Shown here piece after piece: positions 36,597 to 49,324 of a DNA stretch of 64,000 nucleotides; within the stretch, counting starts at the first letter, position 1; each line of letters starts with the position of its first letter. The translations under genes were made by a program, and so were the position numbers. The notes beneath the pieces are model-generated. The model did no database searches and was not told the DNA's origin. It worked only from the letters and a program-made list of their open reading frames with translations. The stretch comes from Dryas octopetala (taxonomy: Eukaryota > Streptophyta > Magnoliopsida > Rosales > Rosaceae), in contig OY992835.1 of NCBI GenBank assembly GCA_963921425.1, positions 1,984,001 to 2,048,000 of the forward strand. Direction: 5' to 3'.

Positions 36597-37012
36597 ATCT
36601 TTTTGCATTTTTGGCTTCCAAGCTGTTGCCTGTTTCTTTATTTTATCCCCAGGGCGGAGGGGGGGCGCGTAGGACGGACGACGAAGCCACAGGCGGTGAG
36701 GTAAGGCAGATTTTGGTCAAATAAGACCGTTTACTAGGCCGAATTAGCGTTTTTTGTTTTTTTTTTTTTTTTTTCGGATGTTTGGGCAATTTTGTAATTT
36801 TCATCTATTGCGCGCTTTAATTGTCATTTCTCTTTTTCTGAAGGTCGTTGGCGTACGAAAATGGCCTTAAGATATTCTGTTTCGGATCCCGCGGCATCGG
36901 TCGAAGTGGTGGCGCTCCATCTTACGCAGAGGCTCCTGCAAAATGGGGCCGTATCTATGCCTCTCGCGGCATGGCGGAAACCTTTATATACGGTGACGAC
37001 GTATAAGCTTAC

Positions 37013-37132
37013 GAGTGCGATCATACCAGCACTAATGCACCGGATCCCATCAGAACTCCGCAGTTAAGCGTGCCTGGGCGAGAGTAGTACTAGGATGGGT
37101 GACCTCCTGGGAAGTCCTCGTGTTGCACCCCT
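37013..37132 (+). rRNA. 5S rRNA, unit 41 (variant)
   Basis: G2A and T62C. T62C is the first appearance of a marker that recurs in the higher-order blocks to the right. Confidence 0.94.
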
Positions 37133-37543
37133 ATCTTTTTGCATTTTTGGCTTCCAAGCTGTTGCCTGTTTCTTTATTTTATCCCCAGGGCGGAGGGGGG
37201 GCGCGTAGGACGGACGACGAAGCCACAGGCGGTGAGGTAAGGCAGATTTTGGTCAAATAAGACCGTTTACTAGGCCGAATTAGCGTTTTTTGTTTTTTTT
37301 TTTTTCGGATGTTTGGGCAATTTTGTAATTTTCATCTATTGCGCGCTTTAATTGTCATTTCTCTTTTTCTGAAGGTCGTTGGCGTACGAAAATGGCCTTA
37401 AGATATTTTGTTTCGGATCCCGCGGCATCGGTCGAAGTGGTGGCGCTCCATCTTACGCAGAGGCTCCTGCAAAATGGGGCCGTATCTATGCCTCTCGCGG
37501 CATGGCGGAAACCTTTATATACGGTGACGACGTATAAGCTTAC

Positions 37544-37663
37544 GGGTGCGATCATACCAGCACTAATGCACCGGATCCCATCAGAACCCCGCAGTTAAGC
37601 GTGCCTGGGCGAGAGTAGTACTAGGATGGGTGACCTCCTGGGAAGTCCTCGTGTTGCACCCCT
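37544..37663 (+). rRNA. 5S rRNA, unit 42 (block 1, position 1)
   Basis: T45C and T62C. Confidence 0.94.
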
Positions 37664-38076
37664 ATCTTTTTGCATTTTTGGCTTCCAAGCTGTTGCCTGT
37701 TTCTTTATTTTATCCCCAGGGCGGAGGGGGGGCGCGTAGGACGGACGACGAAGCCACAGGCGGTGAGGTAAGGCAGATTTTGGTCAAATAAGACCGTTTA
37801 CTAGGCCGAATTAGCGTTTTTTATTTTTTTTTTTTTTTCGGATGTTTGGGCAATTTTGTAATTTTCATCTATTGCGCGCTTTAATTGTCATTTCTCTTTT
37901 TCTGAAGGTCGTTGGCGTACGAAAATGGCCTTAAGATATTCTGTTTCGGATCCCGCGGCATCGGTCGAAGTGGTGGCGCTCCATCTTACGCAGAGGCTCC
38001 TGCAAAATGGGGCCGTATCTATGCCTCTCGCGGCATGGCGGAAACCTTTATATACGGTGACGACGTATAAGCTTAC

Positions 38077-38196
38077 GGGTGCGATCATACCAGCACTAAT
38101 GCACCGGATCCCATCAGAACTCCGCAGTTAAGCGTGCTTGGGCGAGAGTAGTACTAGTATGGGTGACCTCCTGGGAAGTCCTCGTGTTGCACCCCT
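38077..38196 (+). rRNA. 5S rRNA, unit 43 (block 1, position 2)
   Basis: G82T in the C-box region. Confidence 0.94.
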
Positions 38197-38612
38197 ATCT
38201 TTTTGCATTTTTGGCTTCCAAGCTGTTGCCTGTTTCTTTATTTTATCCCCAGGGCGGAGGGGGGGCGCGTAGGACGGACGACGAAGCCACAGGCGGTGAG
38301 GTAAGGCAGATTTTGGTCAAATAAGACCGTTTACTAGGCCGAATTAGCGTTTTTTGTTTTTTTTTTTTTTTTTTCGGATGTTTGGGCAATTTTGTAATTT
38401 TCATCTATTGCGCGCTTTAATTGTCATTTCTCTTTTTCTGAAGGTCGTTGGCGTACGAAAATGGCCTTAAGATATTCTGTTTCGGATCCCGCGGCATCGG
38501 TCGAAGTGGTGGCGCTCCATCTTACGCAGAGGCTCCTGCAAAATGGGGCCGTATCTATGCCTCTCGCGGCATGGCGGAAACCTTTATATACGGTGACGAC
38601 GTATAAGCTTAC

Positions 38613-38732
38613 GGGTGCGATCATACCAGCACTAATGCACCGGATCCCATCAGAACCCCGCAGTTAAGCGTGCCTGGGCGAGAGTAGTACTAGGATGGGT
38701 GACCTCCTGGGAAGTCCTCGTGTTGCACCCCT
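38613..38732 (+). rRNA. 5S rRNA, unit 44 (block 1, position 3)
   Basis: T45C and T62C; the spacer has the ancestral CATCTATTG. Confidence 0.94.
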
Positions 38733-39144
38733 ATCTTTTTGCATTTTTGGCTTCCAAGCTGTTGCCTGTTTCTTTATTTTATCCCCAGGGCGGAGGGGGG
38801 GCGCGTAGGACGGACGACGAAGCCACAGGCGGTGAGGTAAGGCAGATTTTGGTCAAATAAGACCGTTTACTAGGCCGAATTAGCGTTTTTTGTTTTTTTT
38901 TTTTTTCGGATGTTTGGGCAATTTTGTAATTTTCATCTATTGCGCGCTTTAATTGTCATTTCTCTTTTTCTGAAGGTCGTTGGCGTACGAAAATGGCCTT
39001 AAGATATTCTGTTTCGGATCCCGCGGCATCGGTCGAAGTGGTGGCGCTCCATCTTACGCAGAGGCTCCTGCAAAATGGGGCCGTATCTATGCCTCTCGCG
39101 GCATGGCGGAAACCTTTATATACGGTGACGACGTATAAGCTTAC

Positions 39145-39264
39145 GGGTGCGATCATACCAGCACTAATGCACCGGATCCCATCAGAACTCCGCAGTTAAG
39201 CGTGCTTGGGCGAGAGTAGTACTAGGATGGGTGACCTCCTGGGAAGTCCTCGTGTTGCACCCCT
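39145..39264 (+). rRNA. 5S rRNA, unit 45 (block 1, position 4)
   Basis: Consensus sequence. Confidence 0.96.
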
Positions 39265-39679
39265 ATCTTTTTGCATTTTTGGCTTCCAAGCTGTTGCCTG
39301 TTTCTTTATTTTATCCCCAGGGCGGAGGGGGGGCGCGTAGGACGGACGACGAAGCCACAGGCGGTGAGGTAAGGCAGATTTTGGTCAAATAAGACCGTTT
39401 ACTAGGCCGAATTAGCGTTTTTTGTTTTTTTTTTTTTTTTTCGGATGTTTGGGCAATTTTGTAATTTTCATCTATTGCGCGCTTTAATTGTCATTTCTCT
39501 TTTTCTGAAGGTCGTTGGCGTACGAAAATGGCCTTAAGATATTCTGTTTCGGATCCCGCGGCATCGGTCGAAGTGGTGGCGCTCCATCTTACGCAGAGGC
39601 TCCTGCAAAATGGGGCCGTATCTATGCCTCTCGCGGCATGGCGGAAACCTTTATATACGGTGACGACGTATAAGCTTAC

Positions 39680-39799
39680 GGGTGCGATCATACCAGCACT
39701 AATGCACCGGATCCCATCAGAACTCCGCAGTTAAGCGTGCTTGGGCGAGAGTAGTACTAGGATGGGTGACCTCCTGGGAAGTCCTCGTGTTGCACCCCT
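39680..39799 (+). rRNA. 5S rRNA, unit 46 (block 1, position 5)
   Basis: Consensus sequence. Confidence 0.96.
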
Positions 39800-40216
39800 A
39801 TCTTTTTGCATTTTTGGCTTCCAAGCTGTTGCCTGTTTCTTTATTTTATCCCCAGGGCGGAGGGGGGGCGCGTAGGACGGACGACGAAGCCACAGGCGGT
39901 GAGGTAAGGCAGATTTTGGTCAAATAAGACCGTTTACTAGGCCGAATTAGCGTTTTTTGTTTTTTGTTTTTTTTTTTTCGGATGTTTGGGCAATTTTGTA
40001 ATTTTCATCTATTGCGCGCTTTAATTGTCATTTCTCTTTTTCTGAAGGTCGTTGGCGTACGAAAATGGCCTTAAGATATTCTGTTTCGGATCCCGCGGCA
40101 TCGGTCGAAGTGGTGGCGCTCCATCTTACGCAGAGGCTCCTGCAAAATGGGGCCGTATCTATGCCTCTCGCGGCATGGCGGAAACCTTTATATACGGTGA
40201 CGACGTATAAGCTTAC

Positions 40217-40336
40217 GGGTGCGATCATACCAGCACTAATGCACCGGATCCCATCAGAACTCCGCAGTTAAGCGTGCTTGGGCGAGAGTAGTACTAGGAT
40301 GGGTGACCTCCTGGGAAGTCCTCGTGTTGCACCCCT
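40217..40336 (+). rRNA. 5S rRNA, unit 47 (block 1, position 6)
   Basis: Consensus sequence. Confidence 0.96.
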
Positions 40337-40753
40337 ATCTTTTTGCATTTTTGGCTTCCAAGCTGTTGCCTGTTTCTTTATTTTATCCCCAGGGCGGAGG
40401 GGGGGCGCGTAGGACGGACGACGAAGCCACAGGCGGTGAGGTAAGGCAGATTTTGGTCAAATAAGACCGTTTACTAGGCCGAATTAGCGTTTTTTGTTTT
40501 TTGTGTTTTTTTTTTCGGATGTTTGGGCAATTTTGTAATTTTCATCTATTGCGCGCTTTAATTGTCATTTCTCTTTTTCTGAAGGTCGTTGGCGTACGAA
40601 AATGGCCTTAAGATATTCTGTTTCGGATCCCGCGGCATCGGTCGAAGTGGTGGCGCTCCATCTTACGCAGAGGCTCCTGCAAAATGGGGCCGTATCTATG
40701 CCTCTCGCGGCATGGCGGAAACCTTTATATACGGTGACGACGTATAAGCTTAC

Positions 40754-40873
40754 GGGTGCGATCATACCAGCACTAATGCACCGGATCCCATCAGAACTCC
40801 GCAGTTAAGCGTGCTTGGGCGAGAGTAGTACTAGGATGGGTGACCTCCTGGGAAGTCCTCGTGTTGCACCCCT
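40754..40873 (+). rRNA. 5S rRNA, unit 48 (block 1, position 7)
   Basis: Consensus gene; GTG marker in the poly(T) tract near 40,503. Confidence 0.96.
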
Positions 40874-41290
40874 ATCTTTTTGCATTTTTGGCTTCCAAGC
40901 TGTTGCCTGTTTCTTTATTTTATCCCCAGGGCGGAGGGGGGGCGCGTAGGACGGACGACGAAGCCACAGGCGGTGAGGTAAGGCAGATTTTGGTCAAATA
41001 AGACCGTTTACTAGGCCGAATTAGCGTTTTTTGTTTTTTGTTTTTTTTTTTTCGGATGTTTGGGCAATTTTGTAATTTTCATCTATTGCGCGCTTTAATT
41101 GTCATTTCTCTTTTTCTGAAGGTCGTTGGCGTACGAAAATGGCCTTAAGATATTCTGTTTCGGATCCCGCGGCATCGGTCGAAGTGGTGGCGCTCCATCT
41201 TACGCAGAGGCTCCTGCAAAATGGGGCCGTATCTATGCCTCTCGCGGCATGGCGGAAACCTTTATATACGGTGACGACGTATAAGCTTAC

Positions 41291-41410
41291 GGGTGCGATC
41301 ATACCAGCACTAATGCACCGGATCCCATCAGAACTCCGCAGTTAAGCGTGCTTGGGCGAGAGTAGTACTAGGATGGGTGACCTCCTGGGAAGTCCTCGTG
41401 TTGCACCCCT
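41291..41410 (+). rRNA. 5S rRNA, unit 49 (block 1, position 8)
   Basis: Consensus sequence. Confidence 0.96.
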
Positions 41411-41829
41411 ATCTTTTTGCATTTTTGGCTTCCAAGCTGTTGCCTGTTTCTTTATTTTATCCCCAGGGCGGAGGGGGGGCGCGTAGGACGGACGACGAAG
41501 CCACAGGCGGTGAGGTAAGGCAGATTTTGGTCAAATAAGACCGTTTACTAGGCCGAATTAGCGTTTTTTGTTTTTTGTTTTTTTTTTTTTTCGGATGTTT
41601 GGGCAATTTTGTAATTTTCATCTATTGCGCGCTTTAATTGTCATTTCTCTTTTTCTGAAGGTCGTTGGCGTACGAAAATGGCCTTAAGATATTTTGTTTC
41701 GGATCCCGCGGCATCGGTCGAAGTGGTGGCGCTCCATCTTACGCAGAGGCTCCTGCAAAATGGGGCCGTATCTATGCCTCTCGCGGCATGGCGGAAACCT
41801 TTATATACGGTGACGACGTATAAGCTTAC

Positions 41830-41949
41830 GGGTGCGATCATACCAGCACTAATGCACCGGATCCCATCAGAACCCCGCAGTTAAGCGTGCCTGGGCGAGA
41901 GTAGTACTAGGATGGGTGACCTCCTGGGAAGTCCTCGTGTTGCACCCCT
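41830..41949 (+). rRNA. 5S rRNA, unit 50 (block 2, position 1)
   Basis: T45C and T62C. Confidence 0.94.
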
Positions 41950-42362
41950 ATCTTTTTGCATTTTTGGCTTCCAAGCTGTTGCCTGTTTCTTTATTTTATC
42001 CCCAGGGCGGAGGGGGGGCGCGTAGGACGGACGACGAAGCCACAGGCGGTGAGGTAAGGCAGATTTTGGTCAAATAAGACCGTTTACTAGGCCGAATTAG
42101 CGTTTTTTATTTTTTTTTTTTTTTCGGATGTTTGGGCAATTTTGTAATTTTCATCTATTGCGCGCTTTAATTGTCATTTCTCTTTTTCTGAAGGTCGTTG
42201 GCGTACGAAAATGGCCTTAAGATATTCTGTTTCGGATCCCGCGGCATCGGTCGAAGTGGTGGCGCTCCATCTTACGCAGAGGCTCCTGCAAAATGGGGCC
42301 GTATCTATGCCTCTCGCGGCATGGCGGAAACCTTTATATACGGTGACGACGTATAAGCTTAC

Positions 42363-42482
42363 GGGTGCGATCATACCAGCACTAATGCACCGGATCCCAT
42401 CAGAACTCCGCAGTTAAGCGTGCTTGGGCGAGAGTAGTACTAGTATGGGTGACCTCCTGGGAAGTCCTCGTGTTGCACCCCT
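42363..42482 (+). rRNA. 5S rRNA, unit 51 (block 2, position 2)
   Basis: G82T. Confidence 0.94.
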
Positions 42483-42897
42483 ATCTTTTTGCATTTTTGG
42501 CTTCCAAGCTGTTGCCTGTTTCTTTATTTTATCCCCAGGGCGGAGGGGGGGCGCGTAGGACGGACGACGAAGCCACAGGCGGTGAGGTAAGGCAGATTTT
42601 GGTCAAATAAGACCGTTTACTAGGCCGAATTAGCGTTTTTTGTTTTTTTTTTTTTTTTTCGGATGTTTGGGCAATTTTGTAATTTTCATTTATTGCGCGC
42701 TTTAATTGTCATTTCTCTTTTTCTGAAGGTCGTTGGCGTACGAAAATGGCCTTAAGATATTCTGTTTCGGATCCCGCGGCATCGGTCGAAGTGGTGGCGC
42801 TCCATCTTACGCAGAGGCTCCTGCAAAATGGGGCCGTATCTATGCCTCTCGCGGCATGGCGGAAACCTTTATATACGGTGACGACGTATAAGCTTAC

Positions 42898-43017
42898 GGG
42901 TGCGATCATACCAGCACTAATGCACCGGATCCCATCAGAACCCCGCAGTTAAGCGTGCCTGGGCGAGAGTAGTACTAGGATGGGTGACCTCCTGGGAAGT
43001 CCTCGTGTTGCACCCCT
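42898..43017 (+). rRNA. 5S rRNA, unit 52 (block 2, position 3)
   Basis: T45C and T62C; spacer CATTTATTG, shared with unit 60. Confidence 0.94.
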
Positions 43018-43429
43018 ATCTTTTTGCATTTTTGGCTTCCAAGCTGTTGCCTGTTTCTTTATTTTATCCCCAGGGCGGAGGGGGGGCGCGTAGGACGGAC
43101 GACGAAGCCACAGGCGGTGAGGTAAGGCAGATTTTGGTCAAATAAGACCGTTTACTAGGCCGAATTAGCGTTTTTTGTTTTTTTTTTTTTTCGGATGTTT
43201 GGGCAATTTTGTAATTTTCATCTATTGCGCGCTTTAATTGTCATTTCTCTTTTTCTGAAGGTCGTTGGCGTACGAAAATGGCCTTAAGATATTCTGTTTC
43301 GGATCCCGCGGCATCGGTCGAAGTGGTGGCGCTCCATCTTACGCAGAGGCTCCTGCAAAATGGGGCCGTATCTATGCCTCTCGCGGCATGGCGGAAACCT
43401 TTATATACGGTGACGACGTATAAGCTTAC

Positions 43430-43549
43430 GGGTGCGATCATACCAGCACTAATGCACCGGATCCCATCAGAACTCCGCAGTTAAGCGTGCTTGGGCGAGA
43501 GTAGTACTAGGATGGGTGACCTCCTGGGAAGTCCTCGTGTTGCACCCCT
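43430..43549 (+). rRNA. 5S rRNA, unit 53 (block 2, position 4)
   Basis: Consensus sequence. Confidence 0.96.
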
Positions 43550-43964
43550 ATCTTTTTGCATTTTTGGCTTCCAAGCTGTTGCCTGTTTCTTTATTTTATC
43601 CCCAGGGCGGAGGGGGGGCGCGTAGGACGGACGACGAAGCCACAGGCGGTGAGGTAAGGCAGATTTTGGTCAAATAAGACCGTTTACTAGGCCGAATTAG
43701 CGTTTTTTGTTTTTTTTTTTTTTTTTCGGATGTTTGGGCAATTTTGTAATTTTCATCTATTGCGCGCTTTAATTGTCATTTCTCTTTTTCTGAAGGTCGT
43801 TGGCGTACGAAAATGGCCTTAAGATATTCTGTTTCGGATCCCGCGGCATCGGTCGAAGTGGTGGCGCTCCATCTTACGCAGAGGCTCCTGCAAAATGGGG
43901 CCGTATCTATGCCTCTCGCGGCATGGCGGAAACCTTTATATACGGTGACGACGTATAAGCTTAC

Positions 43965-44084
43965 GGGTGCGATCATACCAGCACTAATGCACCGGATCCC
44001 ATCAGAACTCCGCAGTTAAGCGTGCTTGGGCGAGAGTAGTACTAGGATGGGTGACCTCCTGGGAAGTCCTCGTGTTGCACCCCT
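43965..44084 (+). rRNA. 5S rRNA, unit 54 (block 2, position 5)
   Basis: Consensus sequence. Confidence 0.96.
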
Positions 44085-44501
44085 ATCTTTTTGCATTTTT
44101 GGCTTCCAAGCTGTTGCCTGTTTCTTTATTTTATCCCCAGGGCGGAGGGGGGGCGCGTAGGACGGACGACGAAGCCACAGGCGGTGAGGTAAGGCAGATT
44201 TTGGTCAAATAAGACCGTTTACTAGGCCGAATTAGCGTTTTTTGTTTTTTGTTTTTTTTTTTTCGGATGTTTGGGCAATTTTGTAATTTTCATCTATTGC
44301 GCGCTTTAATTGTCATTTCTCTTTTTCTGAAGGTCGTTGGCGTACGAAAATGGCCTTAAGATATTCTGTTTCGGATCCCGCGGCATCGGTCGAAGTGGTG
44401 GCGCTCCATCTTACGCAGAGGCTCCTGCAAAATGGGGCCGTATCTATGCCTCTCGCGGCATGGCGGAAACCTTTATATACGGTGACGACGTATAAGCTTA
44501 C

Positions 44502-44621
44502 GGGTGCGATCATACCAGCACTAATGCACCGGATCCCATCAGAACTCCGCAGTTAAGCGTGCTTGGGCGAGAGTAGTACTAGGATGGGTGACCTCCTGGG
44601 AAGTCCTCGTGTTGCACCCCT
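44502..44621 (+). rRNA. 5S rRNA, unit 55 (block 2, position 6)
   Basis: Consensus sequence. Confidence 0.96.
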
Positions 44622-45038
44622 ATCTTTTTGCATTTTTGGCTTCCAAGCTGTTGCCTGTTTCTTTATTTTATCCCCAGGGCGGAGGGGGGGCGCGTAGGAC
44701 GGACGACGAAGCCACAGGCGGTGAGGTAAGGCAGATTTTGGTCAAATAAGACCGTTTACTAGGCCGAATTAGCGTTTTTTGTTTTTTGTGTTTTTTTTTT
44801 CGGATGTTTGGGCAATTTTGTAATTTTCATCTATTGCGCGCTTTAATTGTCATTTCTCTTTTTCTGAAGGTCGTTGGCGTACGAAAATGGCCTTAAGATA
44901 TTCTGTTTCGGATCCCGCGGCATCGGTCGAAGTGGTGGCGCTCCATCTTACGCAGAGGCTCCTGCAAAATGGGGCCGTATCTATGCCTCTCGCGGCATGG
45001 CGGAAACCTTTATATACGGTGACGACGTATAAGCTTAC

Positions 45039-45158
45039 GGGTGCGATCATACCAGCACTAATGCACCGGATCCCATCAGAACTCCGCAGTTAAGCGTGCT
45101 TGGGCGAGAGTAGTACTAGGATGGGTGACCTCCTGGGAAGTCCTCGTGTTGCACCCCT
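45039..45158 (+). rRNA. 5S rRNA, unit 56 (block 2, position 7)
   Basis: Consensus gene; GTG marker in the preceding poly(T). Confidence 0.96.
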
Positions 45159-45575
45159 ATCTTTTTGCATTTTTGGCTTCCAAGCTGTTGCCTGTTTCTT
45201 TATTTTATCCCCAGGGCGGAGGGGGGGCGCGTAGGACGGACGACGAAGCCACAGGCGGTGAGGTAAGGCAGATTTTGGTCAAATAAGACCGTTTACTAGG
45301 CCGAATTAGCGTTTTTTGTTTTTTGTTTTTTTTTTTTCGGATGTTTGGGCAATTTTGTAATTTTCATCTATTGCGCGCTTTAATTGTCATTTCTCTTTTT
45401 CTGAAGGTCGTTGGCGTACGAAAATGGCCTTAAGATATTCTGTTTCGGATCCCGCGGCATCGGTCGAAGTGGTGGCGCTCCATCTTACGCAGAGGCTCCT
45501 GCAAAATGGGGCCGTATCTATGCCTCTCGCGGCATGGCGGAAACCTTTATATACGGTGACGACGTATAAGCTTAC

Positions 45576-45695
45576 GGGTGCGATCATACCAGCACTAATG
45601 CACCGGATCCCATCAGAACTCCGCAGTTAAGCGTGCTTGGGCGAGAGTAGTACTAGGATGGGTGACCTCCTGGGAAGTCCTCGTGTTGCACCCCT
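45576..45695 (+). rRNA. 5S rRNA, unit 57 (block 2, position 8)
   Basis: Consensus sequence. Confidence 0.96.
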
Positions 45696-46114
45696 ATCTT
45701 TTTGCATTTTTGGCTTCCAAGCTGTTGCCTGTTTCTTTATTTTATCCCCAGGGCGGAGGGGGGGCGCGTAGGACGGACGACGAAGCCACAGGCGGTGAGG
45801 TAAGGCAGATTTTGGTCAAATAAGACCGTTTACTAGGCCGAATTAGCGTTTTTTGTTTTTTGTTTTTTTTTTTTTTCGGATGTTTGGGCAATTTTGTAAT
45901 TTTCATCTATTGCGCGCTTTAATTGTCATTTCTCTTTTTCTGAAGGTCGTTGGCGTACGAAAATGGCCTTAAGATATTTTGTTTCGGATCCCGCGGCATC
46001 GGTCGAAGTGGTGGCGCTCCATCTTACGCAGAGGCTCCTGCAAAATGGGGCCGTATCTATGCCTCTCGCGGCATGGCGGAAACCTTTATATACGGTGACG
46101 ACGTATAAGCTTAC

Positions 46115-46234
46115 GGGTGCGATCATACCAGCACTAATGCACCGGATCCCATCAGAACCCCGCAGTTAAGCGTGCCTGGGCGAGAGTAGTACTAGGATGG
46201 GTGACCTCCTGGGAAGTCCTCGTGTTGCACCCCT
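46115..46234 (+). rRNA. 5S rRNA, unit 58 (block 3, position 1)
   Basis: T45C and T62C. Confidence 0.94.
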
Positions 46235-46647
46235 ATCTTTTTGCATTTTTGGCTTCCAAGCTGTTGCCTGTTTCTTTATTTTATCCCCAGGGCGGAGGGG
46301 GGGCGCGTAGGACGGACGACGAAGCCACAGGCGGTGAGGTAAGGCAGATTTTGGTCAAATAAGACCGTTTACTAGGCCGAATTAGCGTTTTTTATTTTTT
46401 TTTTTTTTTCGGATGTTTGGGCAATTTTGTAATTTTCATCTATTGCGCGCTTTAATTGTCATTTCTCTTTTTCTGAAGGTCGTTGGCGTACGAAAATGGC
46501 CTTAAGATATTCTGTTTCGGATCCCGCGGCATCGGTCGAAGTGGTGGCGCTCCATCTTACGCAGAGGCTCCTGCAAAATGGGGCCGTATCTATGCCTCTC
46601 GCGGCATGGCGGAAACCTTTATATACGGTGACGACGTATAAGCTTAC

Positions 46648-46767
46648 GGGTGCGATCATACCAGCACTAATGCACCGGATCCCATCAGAACTCCGCAGTT
46701 AAGCGTGCTTGGGCGAGAGTAGTACTAGTATGGGTGACCTCCTGGGAAGTCCTCGTGTTGCACCCCT
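46648..46767 (+). rRNA. 5S rRNA, unit 59 (block 3, position 2)
   Basis: G82T. Confidence 0.94.
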
Positions 46768-47182
46768 ATCTTTTTGCATTTTTGGCTTCCAAGCTGTTGC
46801 CTGTTTCTTTATTTTATCCCCAGGGCGGAGGGGGGGCGCGTAGGACGGACGACGAAGCCACAGGCGGTGAGGTAAGGCAGATTTTGGTCAAATAAGACCG
46901 TTTACTAGGCCGAATTAGCGTTTTTTGTTTTTTTTTTTTTTTTTCGGATGTTTGGGCAATTTTGTAATTTTCATTTATTGCGCGCTTTAATTGTCATTTC
47001 TCTTTTTCTGAAGGTCGTTGGCGTACGAAAATGGCCTTAAGATATTCTGTTTCGGATCCCGCGGCATCGGTCGAAGTGGTGGCGCTCCATCTTACGCAGA
47101 GGCTCCTGCAAAATGGGGCCGTATCTATGCCTCTCGCGGCATGGCGGAAACCTTTATATACGGTGACGACGTATAAGCTTAC

Positions 47183-47302
47183 GGGTGCGATCATACCAGC
47201 ACTAATGCACCGGATCCCATCAGAACCCCGCAGTTAAGCGTGCCTGGGCGAGAGTAGTACTAGGATGGGTGACCTCCTGGGAAGTCCTCGTGTTGCACCC
47301 CT
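47183..47302 (+). rRNA. 5S rRNA, unit 60 (block 3, position 3)
   Basis: T45C and T62C; spacer CATTTATTG. Confidence 0.94.
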
Positions 47303-47714
47303 ATCTTTTTGCATTTTTGGCTTCCAAGCTGTTGCCTGTTTCTTTATTTTATCCCCAGGGCGGAGGGGGGGCGCGTAGGACGGACGACGAAGCCACAGGC
47401 GGTGAGGTAAGGCAGATTTTGGTCAAATAAGACCGTTTACTAGGCCGAATTAGCGTTTTTTGTTTTTTTTTTTTTTCGGATGTTTGGGCAATTTTGTAAT
47501 TTTCATCTATTGCGCGCTTTAATTGTCATTTCTCTTTTTCTGAAGGTCGTTGGCGTACGAAAATGGCCTTAAGATATTCTGTTTCGGATCCCGCGGCATC
47601 GGTCGAAGTGGTGGCGCTCCATCTTACGCAGAGGCTCCTGCAAAATGGGGCCGTATCTATGCCTCTCGCGGCATGGCGGAAACCTTTATATACGGTGACG
47701 ACGTATAAGCTTAC

Positions 47715-47834
47715 GGGTGCGATCATACCAGCACTAATGCACCGGATCCCATCAGAACTCCGCAGTTAAGCGTGCTTGGGCGAGAGTAGTACTAGGATGG
47801 GTGACCTCCTGGGAAGTCCTCGTGTTGCACCCCT
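47715..47834 (+). rRNA. 5S rRNA, unit 61 (block 3, position 4)
   Basis: Consensus sequence. Confidence 0.96.
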
Positions 47835-48250
47835 ATCTTTTTGCATTTTTGGCTTCCAAGCTGTTGCCTGTTTCTTTATTTTATCCCCAGGGCGGAGGGG
47901 GGGCGCGTAGGACGGACGACGAAGCCACAGGCGGTGAGGTAAGGCAGATTTTGGTCAAATAAGACCGTTTACTAGGCCGAATTAGCGTTTTTTGTTTTTT
48001 TTTTTTTTTTTTCGGATGTTTGGGCAATTTTGTAATTTTCATCTATTGCGCGCTTTAATTGTCATTTCTCTTTTTCTGAAGGTCGTTGGCGTACGAAAAT
48101 GGCCTTAAGATATTCTGTTTCGGATCCCGCGGCATCGGTCGAAGTGGTGGCGCTCCATCTTACGCAGAGGCTCCTGCAAAATGGGGCCGTATCTATGCCT
48201 CTCGCGGCATGGCGGAAACCTTTATATACGGTGACGACGTATAAGCTTAC

Positions 48251-48370
48251 GGGTGCGATCATACCAGCACTAATGCACCGGATCCCATCAGAACTCCGCA
48301 GTTAAGCGTGCTTGGGCGAGAGTAGTACTAGGATGGGTGACCTCCTGGGAAGTCCTCGTGTTGCACCCCT
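48251..48370 (+). rRNA. 5S rRNA, unit 62 (block 3, position 5)
   Basis: Consensus sequence. Confidence 0.96.
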
Positions 48371-48787
48371 ATCTTTTTGCATTTTTGGCTTCCAAGCTGT
48401 TGCCTGTTTCTTTATTTTATCCCCAGGGCGGAGGGGGGGCGCGTAGGACGGACGACGAAGCCACAGGCGGTGAGGTAAGGCAGATTTTGGTCAAATAAGA
48501 CCGTTTACTAGGCCGAATTAGCGTTTTTTGTTTTTTGTTTTTTTTTTTTCGGATGTTTGGGCAATTTTGTAATTTTCATCTATTGCGCGCTTTAATTGTC
48601 ATTTCTCTTTTTCTGAAGGTCGTTGGCGTACGAAAATGGCCTTAAGATATTCTGTTTCGGATCCCGCGGCATCGGTCGAAGTGGTGGCGCTCCATCTTAC
48701 GCAGAGGCTCCTGCAAAATGGGGCCGTATCTATGCCTCTCGCGGCATGGCGGAAACCTTTATATACGGTGACGACGTATAAGCTTAC

Positions 48788-48907
48788 GGGTGCGATCATA
48801 CCAGCACTAATGCACCGGATCCCATCAGAACTCCGCAGTTAAGCGTGCTTGGGCGAGAGTAGTACTAGGATGGGTGACCTCCTGGGAAGTCCTCGTGTTG
48901 CACCCCT
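48788..48907 (+). rRNA. 5S rRNA, unit 63 (block 3, position 6)
   Basis: Consensus sequence. Confidence 0.96.
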
Positions 48908-49324
48908 ATCTTTTTGCATTTTTGGCTTCCAAGCTGTTGCCTGTTTCTTTATTTTATCCCCAGGGCGGAGGGGGGGCGCGTAGGACGGACGACGAAGCCA
49001 CAGGCGGTGAGGTAAGGCAGATTTTGGTCAAATAAGACCGTTTACTAGGCCGAATTAGCGTTTTTTGTTTTTTGTGTTTTTTTTTTCGGATGTTTGGGCA
49101 ATTTTGTAATTTTCATCTATTGCGCGCTTTAATTGTCATTTCTCTTTTTCTGAAGGTCGTTGGCGTACGAAAATGGCCTTAAGATATTCTGTTTCGGATC
49201 CCGCGGCATCGGTCGAAGTGGTGGCGCTCCATCTTACGCAGAGGCTCCTGCAAAATGGGGCCGTATCTATGCCTCTCGCGGCATGGCGGAAACCTTTATA
49301 TACGGTGACGACGTATAAGCTTAC

